Assembly (NCBI RefSeq): GCF_025118155.1
Contig: NW_026251387.1
Location: 1,067,001-1,131,000, forward strand
Reading direction: 5' to 3'
DNA length: 64,000 nucleotides
Origin: Cokeromyces recurvatus
Lineage: Eukaryota > Mucoromycota > Mucoromycetes > Mucorales > Mucoraceae
Part shown: positions 11,638 to 24,634 of the stretch, in pieces
Position numbering within the stretch: position 1 is the stretch's first letter
Layout of the letters: every line of letters starts with the position of its first letter
Position numbers and translations under genes: made by a program
Notes under the pieces: generated by a model
Seen by the model: only the letters and a program-made list of their open reading frames with translations
Databases searched by the model: none
Told to the model about the DNA's origin: nothing

Positions 11638-12525
11638 ATGAAAAAAAGCTATAAGCAATTTCTAACAAAGGAAAGAAGAGGAGCTGTAAAAGGATTCTCA
11701 GAAACAAGCACAAATATCACATCCGCCATTGTAGCCTCTAATGATGCTAGTATTTGTGTCGAGGACGTGATGAATAATTTCACCAAGAAGTTTGAGAAAC
11801 TAAAAGTTGCAAAAACAACAGTTCACACGTTAATAAATATTGAATGCAATTTTACGTTCGAGAGAATTTTTTAACAATCAGTTCAAAGGAACGGTAAAGA
11901 AAACCTCTAGATGTGATATGATTGGATCAAGTTTTGACAAAATACAGAAATAGACTTTCTTAACAACTACGTCTTTCTGAATAAACCAGTATTTAATTAT
12001 AACATACGATGCAGGTATGGCTAGTTAAACAAAGGTAGTCGAGATGCTACAACAACGCTAACTACCAGAGCAAAAATCACCAGTATTTTGGAAACAATCT
12101 TCACCGAGAATACCATTCACATGTTTGTCTACGAGTACTGAAACCTGCTAAGAAAGGAAAAAATGGGTAGGGATGCCATCACAAAAGGCGCATTCACTGG
12201 GAATTACCTCAATTTCTTAAAGCAATCATAGACGAAATGGACAATTTTCCAGCAATGAAGGGTCACTATCTAGTAACGGATAACATTCCTATCTAGCAGA
12301 ACAAGAACAGAGGCTGATACATCCACTTACGAGGTTATTGCTACATCTATCTTCCTCCATATTCCCCCGAACTTAATCTGATCGAGAATTTCTGGAAGGT
12401 CGCTAAAGACAAAGTTAAGTGTTCCAAGCTTGCTGATAATGAAACCCTTATGAGTAGGATGACTGACAGCTGTGGTGTACTGAAGTTAAATAACTCTCGT
12501 GCTATCGTGCAGCATTCAGTGAATT
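11638..12525 (+). pseudogene. Decayed Tc1/IS630-type (DDE_3) transposase
   Basis: Translation of this strand gives scattered but recognisable pieces of a DDE transposase broken by several stops and shifts. An N-terminal helix-turn-helix-like piece occupies 11638-11874, with motif KTTVHTLINIECN. Downstream come RDATTTLTTRAKIT, NYLNFLKAIIDEMDNFP, VTDNIPI and YLPPYSPELNLIENFWKVAKDKV. The second catalytic Asp (TDN) and the final Glu (NLIEN) survive. The position where the first Asp is expected reads VFLNKPVF, with Asn instead. I could not find convincing terminal inverted repeats. This is a dead copy of a Tc1/mariner-superfamily element, as common in Mucoromycota. Confidence 0.82.
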
Positions 12526-13544
12526 AATTTCAAAAATGTGAAAATAACGAACCTATATAACTATTCTATAATTATAATAAAAAAAAAAACGACTTAAAAA
12601 ATTCGGCAAGTGCGACTTAATTTTTGCACAAATACACCTTAGATTTCTGCTTTGAGTCTTCGTGATCTTTATTAATTAAATTATTATGACACTGATAAAT
12701 GTACGATATTTTTTTTTAGTACATTAGGTTTTCATGGATATGAATTATATTTTGAAGGAAAAGAATAATGTTAAATCCAAAGGTAAAGGTAGAGTATAAT
12801 GTAAAATACAAACTAATGGATGAATTTTTGCTCTGAAGTTTTTAGTAATAAAAACTAACATTTATAATCAAACTTCTACATTATATTATATAAAGAGTTT
12901 TCGGATAAGTCCAGGAATTATTTTGCAAAAGTAAGATGAATATTTGCTAAACAAATAAAAGACTTGTAATATCGTATTAAAAATGTATATTTTCAATTAT
13001 CAATTTATTAGTATTATATAAAAATTTATAATTCATATCAATATAATTAATAAGAGAGCATATGTTCACTAATTTCTCGCCTGTATAATTTCATTTATGA
13101 ACAAATTTGTTTAACATTTCTGAATTAAACTATTTTTCGAAAATGTCAAAGAAACGTATAATTTCTGGCTTTGAAATTAAGTTAATTTTTTTTTTTTTGA
13201 AGGCTTTTTACATATAATTTATAAACCTTTTTTTTTTTCTTTAATTACTTTAAAGTAAACAAAAAAAAGTAGACATTCAACAGTTTTCTTTTATTATTGT
13301 TATTATTATTAAATTATTGAAGTTTGATAGACAATATATTATAAAACCAGAATACTATAAGCCTTTATTTTATTATAAACTTAAATTAACCACCAAGAAA
13401 AAAAAAAAGACGAATCAAATCTCGATCTTTCTTTTTAAATAAATTTATAGACTTTTTAAATTTCAAGTTATTTATATTATCTCATTCTTTTCCTTCCTCT
13501 CCTCAAAAAAAGTTGACTTTAATACATTCAAATAATAATAAAAA
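12526..13544. other. Non-coding spacer before exportin-T
   Basis: The spacer is AT-rich, with the decayed transposon's 3' flank at its left end and the exportin-T promoter at its right. T tracts occur near 13190 and 13230. No gene is seen. Confidence 0.65.
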
Positions 13545-16500
13545 ATGGAACAAATCGAACAGGCTGTCATGTATGCACTTGGTCCTCAAGTCGATCCAAA
13601 TTTGAAAGCGCAGGTAAAATAAAAATAAATGTCACTTATTTGTATGAATGTTTAACGCGTTATTCTTATTTAAAAAAGGCAAATGCATATTGTGAACAAG
13701 TCAAAAACTCAGATGATGGTTGGCAATTATGTATTCAATTGTTCATGAAAGAGCCGAAAGCGTAAGTAATCCGAAAAAAGAAAAGAAAAATAGAAAGTAA
13801 AATCCTGTAATTAATCATATTGAGTTATTAGACTTCCTGAAGCAAGATTCTTTTCACTTCAAGTATTAGAGAACACTTTAAGAAATAGGTATTTATTCAT
13901 TAATATGCAGATTCATTATTATTCTAACTCAAATATATAGATTTGATACTTTAGATAATGTCGCAGTAGAATATATTCAGCAGACAATGATGGAATACCT
14001 TCGTCGGGAATTCGTTGACAACACTATAAGCGGATCTGAAGAAGCATGTAAGACCCTTTCAAATATTTAAATCTACATTTTTGCTCATGCATTTTTTTTT
14101 CTTTAAAGTTATTCGAAATAAGGCGGCTCAATTACTTACACTTTTATTTATACATGTATACCCAACAACCTGGCCTAGTTTCTTTAAAGACATAATGGCG
14201 GTGGCTAAAACACCTGCTGGTACACCCAGTCACGAAAAAGCTGCTGATTTTTTTTTAAGACTTTGCATTAGCATTGATGAAGAAATTGCTCGTCTCGATA
14301 TTCCTCGTACTCGAGAAGAAGTAATTCGTAATACAGCTATTAAGGATACAATGCGTTTAGGTGATATTCAGTTGTTGGCATCATTTTGGTTTGAACTCTT
14401 GCAGGAATTTAGATCAGTCAATCCTGCTATTGCACAACTTGTACTCAAGAATATTGGATCCTACGTTGCATGGATGGACATTGCCTTGGTTGTTAATGAT
14501 CAAGTGATGAATGTCTTGTATGATTTATTGTCTGATACTAATTTGCGTATTTCTGCCTGTGAATGTTTAGCAGATGTTATTAGTAAAGGCATGTTACCTA
14601 TGGATAAGCTGAATATGCTTCAAATGCTGAACTTGACAGATATATTAGGAAGGTTAGATTTGGTAAGATTATACAGAAAGTTATTACTCACGTGAAATAA
14701 GCTAATTCATTTGTCTATAGTCTGAACCAGAATTTGTTGAATATGTAGCTCGTTTAATAAACGCAATGGGTACAGAGCTCTGTAAAATATATGCAGAACC
14801 TTCACTTCAAGCAGATGGAAAGCAAACTGCTTGGAATATGATTGACCAAGTAACACCTTATCTACTTAAATTCTTGGCAAATGAATATGATGATACTTCT
14901 TCTGCTGTATTTCCTTTTGTTAATGATATGTTGTATATTGTAAGTCTTGATAGAAAAAAGAAGTGTACTTTATTTTTAATGTATTTTCTATTATAGTTCA
15001 AACGACAAAAGAAACAAATGCAACCTTTCTCTCAAGGTCAACATGAATTTTTGGGTTCACTGTTAAATGTTGTTATCATGAAATTAAGATATGATGATGA
15101 GACAGATTGGAATAATGATGAAGATGAACCTGAAGACGAAGCTTTATTCTTTGAGATGAGAAAGGTATATAAAAAAAAAGGAAAAAAGAAAAAAAAAAAC
15201 TTATTTATCTGTGTATATGCAAATATTTATATTCTCTCTTTTTTTTTTTGTAGAATTTGAGAATATTTGCTGAGCATATTTCAGCCATCAATGAGGAGTT
15301 ATACGTTAGATATATTCATACATTTGTTATGAGTACATTTAAAAAATATGAAACAGGAACAGAATTAAATTGGCGTGATGTAGAATTATGTGTTTATGTA
15401 CTTTATTGTTATGGCGAAGCACTTGCAAAGGCAGCTATGATTTTTGTTACACCTAATAACAATGATATATTAACACCTTTAGGTGAAATGGTTTCTGAAA
15501 TGGTCTCATCCAATATCTCTGCCTATCCCCATCCTTCATGTGCCATGCAATTTTTTGAAAATTTGGCACGTTACTATCAATTTTTTGAGCATAGGCCTGG
15601 TCAGCTCCCTCAAGCATTGGGTGCCTTTGTTGACAATCGTGGTTTACATCATCCTGTAAAGCAAATCCGTACCCGCTGCTGGTATCTCTTCCAACGCTTT
15701 GTTAAAAATTTACGACCTAGAATGGGTCCTTATGTAGAGAATGTTTTATCTTCCTTAGGTGATCTCCTAACAATTCAGGCAGAACCTATTGTAGAGACAA
15801 GCACAATGGATGGTACACCTATGCCTGCTGCATCTACCTTTGATAGTCAATTATATTTGTTTGAGACAGTTGGGTCATTAATTTCCTTGGAAAGTATTGA
15901 TCCCTTAAAACAAACCGAATATCTTAAGATAGTATTAGAGCCTTTGGTGGATGGTATTCAAAAGTCAATGGTGCAACCTCGCCCAGATGATGAACTCTTT
16001 TTGCTTCAATTACATCATTATATTATGGCTATTGGAAGTGTTGCAAAAGGTATATATAGATTTATACTCCAAATATGAATACTTTAATATTCTAAATTTA
16101 ATTTTTTATAGGTTTTCCTACTTTGGCAAAGCCATCGGAAGGTGTACAACTTCCTTGGACCGTTGTATTTGTTCAAGCTACAGAAATTATTATAAGTGTC
16201 TTACAAACCTTTAGTCAAATAGCAATGATTCGAGATGCAGTTCGATATACATTTGCTCGACTTATTACTTGTTTAGGGACTGTAGTCTTACCCTACTTAC
16301 CTAACTTGATTAACGGACTCTTGACAGAATGTCAAATTAATGAACTCGTTGACTTTTTGCCTTTCATTGGCCTTGTTGCCCATAAATACAAACCAATGAT
16401 TGAATCTATTGTTGATGAACTTCTTGTTCCACTTGTTCAACGTGTCTTTGATTTTCTTAATACAACTCCATCGGGTACAGATGAAGCACTCCTTCTGCTT

Positions 16501-17156
16501 GATTTGCGTAAGGCATATCTCAACTTTATCCTTAATTTATTCAACGCTAGCCTTGAAAAAGTTTTCGTGGGTCAAAGAAATGTGGGGCATCTTAATACTA
16601 TCTTACAAAGTTTATTACATTTTGCCAAAGATAACTCGGATCCTACCACACAAAAGATGTCGTTTGGTGTGTTTTTAAAAATGGTAAATGCATGGGCTAC
16701 TGATGCAGGTAGTTCTGCAAGTGGTGTACCTGGTTTTGATCAGTTTGTATATAATGAGCTTTTGCCTATTACATTCTCTGTACCAATGAGTGCAGCATTT
16801 AATTTGGCAGATGGACAATCACTTTTGGTAAGGAAACCGCAATAGATGATAATATATAAATATTTAATTCATTATTCTTCTTCTAGGTATTTGGTGAGAT
16901 GACAAGTATTCAAAGAGCTTTGTATATCAAACAGGGTAATGAGTTTATTGAATACATGAAGACTGCATTTTTCCCTTCTATTCAATGCCCACCAGAAACT
17001 GCAGAAAAATACTGTCAAGCAGTTCAACAATATGAAAACAGACAATTTAAGAAATATTTCCAAGTAAGTCTATTTTTTTTTTTAGCTAATTAAGTAATAC
17101 TTTAATCATTAATTTTTATATTTGTTTAGTCTTTTATTACAGAAGCCAAAAGCTAA
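13545..17156 (+). CDS. LOS1: Exportin-T, tRNA nuclear export receptor
   Basis: Exportin-T is a RanGTP-dependent karyopherin that carries mature tRNA out of the nucleus. I place eleven exons: 13545-13613, 13679-13761, 13832-13888, 13941-14047, 14109-14662, 14721-14939, 14997-15164, 15254-16049, 16112-16827, 16887-17063 and 17130-17156. They add up to 990 aa, the expected size. The N-terminus has the importin-beta/Xpo1-type helices (WQLCIQLFMKEPKALPEARFF). These lead into FIRNKAAQLLTLLF and YPTTWPSFFKDIM, the family hallmark. The remainder is a helical HEAT superhelix with conserved RTRCWYLFQRFVKNLR. The last exon encodes only eight residues and the stop. It ends 0.5 kb from the THADA/Trm732 gene, which converges on it. 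Confidence 0.95.
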
Positions 17157-17644
17157 AACAAAAAAAATGTCTATTAAAAAAAAAATTAAATAAATCCTTT
17201 TCCCCTTTTGTATAGTTTATAGAACAATTATAAAGCCTGCTATTCTAATTAAATTATAACTTTCAATATTACTTTTATTTTTATTTTTTTTTTGAACTTG
17301 ATAGACATATACTAAATAATGTAAAAGGTTTCTTGTACTTTGACACTATTTATATCTGTATATTAATATATAAAAACTTATCTAATCAATGTATTGTTTA
17401 AACATACTCCTACAGAGTTATTCATATAAATGTATATGTACTACATAGCTATCAAAGGATTTCTTTATATTTTTTTATAGATACAAATAATATAATGGTC
17501 GCTTTTGGTGATTATTATACATAATTGGAAAGAAAAAGAAAAAAAAAAAGAACAAGAAAAAGTATTCATACAATTCTAGTTAATATCTATAGTTTTCCTT
17601 TAATGAATTTATTTAAACGAGAATAAATTTTTGCATTATATGAT
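17157..17644. other. Convergent 3' intergenic region
   Basis: This is the shared tail-to-tail spacer of exportin-T and the THADA/Trm732 gene. It is AT-rich with several possible polyadenylation signals on both strands and no gene. Confidence 0.7.
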
Positions 17645-20600
17645 TCACAAACATTTAGAATCAGGAGATAACAAGAACATATTATCAAACACAACAGGAC
17701 CTCCATGATGTTTTAGCAGGTTTCTGATCTTTGAATATAATCCAGTTTCATCACGCAAAAGAGCCCAAAGTATAGGATGAACCCAATTTTCTTTTAATTC
17801 TACCAATAAGGAAGAGAGTTCTACAGAAAAGTATAATTTGTTAGATTCATATATGTATATATATATATACAATATATACCTTCAATGTTTTGTAATACTT
17901 CTGAAGGAATAGGTTTCAAGTGATTTAACGCTTCTATATCCAAGTGTAAAGATAGAATATTACTATATACAGCTTTGAAAACATTTGCGTTTGAAGTGAT
18001 ACCAAAAGGACCATTCTGCATAATCTATTATAATGTTTTATTAGTAACTTAACATTGGAATCTTTTATCCTTACAGTTCGAGATGCAGTTTTGATTGCTT
18101 TACTGAAAAACACAAGTTGTTGAACTCTTGATATTATAGGCTCAAAGCTGTTAATTTCAGGCATATGTTGTAAATGAAGGGTATCTAAATCTACATTAGC
18201 CCATTGTAAATCAATCAAATCTTCTTTATAAATATTAGGATTTTCTTTAGCAAATAGAGCCTTTGACTGTGATAGTTCGTTTTCCCAAATATGTTCTATA
18301 TATTAAATAAAAAAAAAAAATAATAAGTATTCGTGCAAATAATTTCCTTCTGAATAACAAAAAAAAAAAAAAAAAAAACTTACGAATATTACTATTGTCA
18401 GTTAAGCGTGTCATCAAAATTGATTCAAGTGATTTAGATGTACTAAACTGGGTAGTTAAATATCTATGAACAATTTCTAAAGCTCGGTCATGATGTACTG
18501 GTGCTTGCAAATGAAGTGCTCTTGAAACAATAGCAGCTATATCATTACGTACATCAACGTCATCATCTTGTAAAAGTTGAGTAATAGCTAATGCAGCTAT
18601 AATACGAGCATTTTCAACGTTTTGTATTTCAAACGTATTATTGGCAGCAAATATTTGCTCAGAAATAAAGTGAAGTGATTTTACAACTGCTTCACGAAGA
18701 GGTAATGTAATGTCCTTTCTACTATACTTTTCAATATAGCTGCTCCAAATAACAAGACATTGCTGAATCCAGTTAGTATCCGATGAAGAATTGCGAAGAA
18801 TCTATATACAAAAAATAATAATAATAATAATAATTAAAATAAATATCATATAAACATTCATATACATATATATATACCTGTGAAAGTAAAGCACTTAGCA
18901 ATGGAAGGACAGATTCAGTAATAGACAAGGCACGTTTTTCAGTAAATTGAGCAACAAGTCTATCCCAATATTGTTTTAAAGTGAAAGACATTTTGATATC
19001 AGTGGGATAAGGATCAGTTGATTTTATAACCATCAATAGTTTAACGGTTAATACATAGCAATTCAGACTATCTTCACCATAATAAGTCCTTTCTACAAGC
19101 AAAGATTGCAATTGCTTTGTACTATAACATCAAATAAACTATGTTTAGAGAACAAGAAAAAAAAATATAATGTGCTAGCCAATAAACATTTATAATTTAC
19201 CTAGGATATTCAGAGATCGTTTCAAAGTAATTCAAAAGCTTTTGTAGAACCAAGAAGCGTACTTCGTAATCTCGGTCCACAAGTAAGAACATAATATCAT
19301 CAATTTTTGCATTAGGCTTATACAAAGTGCTCATGACAATAATATTTGCCATACTTTCCCTGACTAAATAAGAACCAATACCCAAAATTTGATCATCCTT
19401 AATAGCATCCAAACAATATTTCTTAGTTCTTTTTCGAATATCAGCAAACTTATTCTTAGTAAGTTCCATAAGCTCTGAAAAATAAAAATAAAAATAAAAA
19501 AGTCTTCAAGATGAATAACACGAAATACGGCTAATAAAATAAAATAAAATAAAACATACCCGTAATCACTTCTTTATCTTTTCCACCTTCTGTTATCCAT
19601 TTGGTATCAAAAAAGAATTCACCAATAATATTTAATAAAAGAGCACTGTTGATATTGCAAAATTTCTTTTCATATACTAAATCAAGCATATGAATCATAA
19701 TACTAGGCATATCATTGATAAATTCAGTATAAGGTGAGTTTTCAGAGTAAAAATGTCCACGTAAAAGGAACTGAACTTGAAGTAAACGACCATGGATTTC
19801 ATTTTGCGTGATTTGTTCAGGAAATTCCATCAATTGTTTAATGACAGTAACAACATCAAGCACAAGTGGTACAAGGGCTCTAGCTGCCATTTCACGTGTC
19901 TTGATACATAATTGTATTAATTAAAATATCTCAAAACATAGTATTATATATTACCTTATAAATAGCACTTGCAGCACAAGGCATAACTAGTGGAATAAAG
20001 GGCGTTAGGACAGTTTCCTTCTTCTCATTGATTGTTTCTGTGGAAGGTTGCATTCGAGATAAAAGCGTCAGAATAGGATATAATCCAGGATGCACGCTTG
20101 CTGCCAATGAATTCTTCAATAACTGATCTACAGCCGTACTTAATTCTTTTAAAAGGTAAGGATGTAAATCAGAGAAACGAATAAAGAATTCACGACCTGT
20201 AAGTGTATTAACACTACTATGCTCATCTCTTGTCTTTTTTGTACCAAATGTTCTCTGTAGTAATGTAGAAAATAGCATAACGGCACAATTACGAATGGCC
20301 CAACTATGTGAAGAGAATCCATTAATAGCAAGAGAGAATCCGCTTGAAACATATTCTAAAACGTGAGTTCCTAGTTTAGAATCCATGAAGATTGTACGCA
20401 TAATATTATACGCATGAACTTGAGGAAGATCAATTCTTTGATCTGCATCAATGGGAGGCTCATCGTGTGCAAGTTTCATCAAATATTTCATTGTTTTAGC
20501 AAGAAGTTCCTTTTTCACCGACGGTTCACTGCTAACGATAGCAAGAATGCAAAGTGGAAGCCCTGCACTACGACGGGTAATGGATATGTTACTAGATATA

Positions 20601-23600
20601 AGGCTATCTAGGTTCTCCTGTAGCCATTGAGAGGGAAGCTGTGCAATGGCTGGGTCACATGAAGTGAGTAAACGCGTATTAAGGGAAACATACGCAGGAT
20701 AAACCGCAGAGAATGCACCACGGTGTCGAATGCTAGTTAGCAATTGACGGAAAAGTGTGCCACTTTCAACAAGGTCTTTGTAAGTAAGAATTGTGTCATC
20801 TTCTGTGGTAGGACTCACAGGTGCTTTTGATATAATGGCTTGAAGAAGTGAGCTTGCTTCCTTAACAGCACGCCAACAACAACTTAAAATAACTTGATGC
20901 TTAGGGCCTGTAGTACTGTCATCGCTCATATCAATTGCATCTTCGTCTTCGTCTTCGTCTTCTGCTTCATTTTCTCGATAATCAGTAGGTACATTCCCTT
21001 CTGGAGAAGCATCCGATAAAACAGGCATAACCGTATTACAGGTAATATGAATTAGACTAATTGTACGAGCATGGGTTTTCCTCCAAGCGGGAAGATATTT
21101 TATTGTACTTGAACTATTATAATCTAATTCTTGAAAAACGTACTGAAGAGCAAGTAATGTACCATGCATTGGATGCTGCTGAGCAGCCAGTAAAAGGTTG
21201 GATTTAGCAATATTGACTTGTTTTTCGAGAAGATCTAATAATCGTTCTGTAAAAACAATAGCAGCAGTTGTGTTCACCATAGCTTTTGTATTATTTGTTA
21301 CAGGAGTAGCATGCTGCTCTGGGCTCAAATCAAATCCAAGACGTATAACATATTTCGTGAAAATTAAACGGAAAATCATGGCACCACTATCACTTTCACC
21401 AGCGCGAGTGCTTATGACATTATTTAACCCCCACCAAAGCAAGTCTTGTACATCGCTCTTAGTTTCAATACCAGGAAGTGGACTAGGGAATTGACATAAA
21501 ATATCAAAAGCCTGAACACGATTGAAATCGTAAGGATTCATGAGAACATCCACTAAAAGCTTTGAGAGACGAGGTGTTGCAATAGGCACCTTAAAGGGGA
21601 AATCAGGCTGTTCATCAGTAAATCCTTCAATAGAGGGTAGCTCTGTAACACCAAATATTTTAATAACAATGCTTAAAATACGCAATGTCGTAGCAACACG
21701 TTGATAAGACGCACCGGGGTAAAGTGATTCTGCAATATGATCACAGATCCAATGCAAAAAGGATTTGGCTTGATCAATCTCAACTAAAATATCCTGAGCG
21801 TCCAACAAGGCGTTTTCACGCTTTATACCTGTATTCTTGTCAGCATAGATTAGAAGTGATTTATAATTACGATATTGAGAGTATAAATTTCCTCGAAGGC
21901 GAGTCAAGATTTTACTTAAATGGGCACACATCTGTTGACGGAATTCAGGTGCAGTTGAATTCATATTCAATGGAATAAATAGTTTCAAAAGATCTAACTC
22001 TGTTGTAGTTACTTGAGCTGTTGCTTTACGTGACTCACATATTAAGCCAAGTACATCTAAACGCACTTGATCGTCACTATGGTATATAGCAAGCTTTAGA
22101 GTTTCGATAGAGATTTTCTTTTGATCTATTTCGGGTACTGTTTTAGTTGTATAAGTTGTACCATCTACAATATCAAGACCTCTACCTGCTTTGAGTACAG
22201 CAATAAAGGCATTCAGTTTTAAATCAGGATTGATTTCTAAATTCTCTTTTGGTTGTGTCCATAAAGGATGTTCCAAGTCTTGAAAGGCGTAAACTATATA
22301 CCAGAAAGATTGAGGTGCAACTTTAAACAATGGTTGTAACAAGAACCCACTCATATTTTTACGTAATAATTCAGAAGAAGCTGTTAAGCAATGCAATAAA
22401 GAAGGTGCCCAGAGATGAATCCAAGCTTGAATAGCCATTTTGACTGCTGTATCATCGCTGTCTTTGATTTTACCATTATGACCCTTAAAATCCTTATGGT
22501 GAGGAATTGTATCTTGAATACGACGATACAAAAATGCAAGAATAAAGTATGTAATCTGAGGACAAAGGATAAAACTATCCATAGCTAACATACATTTTTG
22601 CATCAATTGAGGTTCTGCTTTCAAAAATGCGTCTGTATGTACTTTTTCAACAAGCATATTTAAAAGAGAATATTTTACTTTTCGGTGCCAGTCCATGGCC
22701 AATAAATTTTTTAGAAGCGTGTCAATAAATTGACTATATACCATATCTTGTTGATAAAAGGTAGTCTTTATCTGAAGTGTAGAAAGCGATAATTCAAAGA
22801 TAGCACGTACTTTGTGTTGGATAGAGTCAATAGGATCATCCCAATGATCCCAAACGTATTGAATAAGTATATTCATATTATTAGACTCAATAGGCCCAGA
22901 GACAGCATCCATTAATTCTTTTGTATTATATTTTTCCATCATTTCTTTAGTCTGTTGAAGCCATGTTGCCATTGATTCGAAAGCAATAACTTTGCAAGAA
23001 GCATCCAGGTCAGCTCTTCCACAGAACAAATTAATGCATATAAAGAGAATTTCATGAATATTTTTTGCTAAGAATCTAATTAAATTAAAAGGAAAAAAAA
23101 AATAAAGTAAAGTAAAATAAAATAAAATAAAATAAAATAAAATAAAATAAATAAATAAATAAATACATGTATGTATGTATGTTACAGATCAGTTACGATT
23201 ATTACTTTTCAATTGCAGGATTTAAAACTATTTGACTTGGCAAATCTAATGTAACAATTTCTTTTCGAAGACTAGAAACCAAACCTCTTAATATAAAAAT
23301 GATGGGTGCATCACGACTGTTCCAGCTTTCTAAGCTGGTAAGCTTTTCATAAGGGCAACTGACATCAAAGATACGACTCATTTGCTCCACAGCTGCACTA
23401 GTCACAAATTCCTTTTTCGTAAAAAACCAACCAAGAACCCAATCACGAGCAAATTCAGGGCTATTAGCTAAATTGATAATAGCACCTATAGCCATACCAG
23501 CTACCTGATTGCATTCTTTAATAAATGTTGATGTATCTACACATATATTTAACAGCATTCGCATAGCACGACTTAAAAGAATAATATCCGCGTCATCTTC

Positions 23601-24421
23601 TTGATTTTCATTTGATTCTAACCTTGAAAATAAGTCAATTGCAACTTGAAGTTGACGAGAGAATAAGACAAGTAATGTTTTAATAGTGAATTGAATATCA
23701 TTCATAAGTTGATTTGTGTTACTAAGGTTGACAGCAGCAGTTTCTGATTTAATTTGACGCTGAGCGTCTTCAAGTCCACTTACAAGAAACTGAAGTGTAT
23801 GTTGATATGTTTCGACAATCATATCATGACCTAGTGGAAACTTGAGTGTAGCATAAATCGTCAATGCTTTTTCAGCTAACGATTTTTTATTAAATAAAGA
23901 TTCAGCATCGATCGTGGTATATTGCATATAATAATGTCTGAATTGAATATCTTTTGATTCGCCTGAACATTTGATAGATGCTTCAATAAGGGGAATAAAA
24001 GCTCGTCTAGACAAATTTTCACATGCAGCAAAATAACCTAAAGAAGCAATGGGTTCAACAAGTGTTTTGATCTGTTCTAATTCTACTGGCTGCAATTTCT
24101 CAATCGAGTTGACATGCATTTGCATTAATTTAACTAAAAAAAAAATTAATAATTTCGAAAATATATGCATATAAATATATTGTTAATTGAGACATGTATT
24201 TTATAAATCGTCATGAATGACTTACCAGCCTCTTTAATGCAAGCAGCTTGTCGGTCATAAGTAGCATCTTCAAGAGTAATAAGTTTTTGAAGAACAGTAA
24301 CAACTGAAATAAGCTTAATGTTTGCATGAGTTGTCGTGTACTCATCAATGATATTCTTCCAAGAAGCAAATAAAGGCTTTGGAAATTTAATAGGCTTGAC
24401 GCCTTTCCTTGCCTTTTCCAT
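17645..24421 (-). CDS. THADA/Trm732 family tRNA methylation adaptor (DUF2428)
   Basis: This is a very large HEAT/armadillo protein. Yeast Trm732 partners the methyltransferase Trm7 to 2'-O-methylate position 32 of the tRNA anticodon loop; THADA is the animal relative. Ten exons fit with phase kept: 24226-24421, 23206-24133, 19955-23075, 19560-19899, 19201-19474, 18878-19121, 18384-18801, 18075-18295, 17880-18024 and 17645-17820, for 2020 aa. The conserved DUF2428 core is in the third exon, with CCWRAVKEASSLLQ, FRQLLTSIRHRGAFSAVYPA, ITRRSAGLPLCILAI, VHAYNIMRTIF and SSHSWAIRNCAVMLFS. An acidic stretch (DEDEDEDA) precedes it. MAARALVPLV in the fourth exon is another family block. The overall fold call is secure; the tRNA role is taken from homologues. 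Confidence 0.9.
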
Positions 24422-24634
24422 TTTTAGTTTATACAAGAAAAGGGTAAATACTCAAAGTATTATTGTTCAATTTGATTTAATTTATTTTGGTGGCTTGTTT
24501 TACATCCAATTATGTAATATATTTTTTTTTTATATTTATATGAAAAAAAAAAAAAAAAGGTGAAAAAGGGTAATTGGTTGTATATATATAAAATGATACA
24601 TGTACTAGTTTAATACATCCAAACTTTGATGTAT

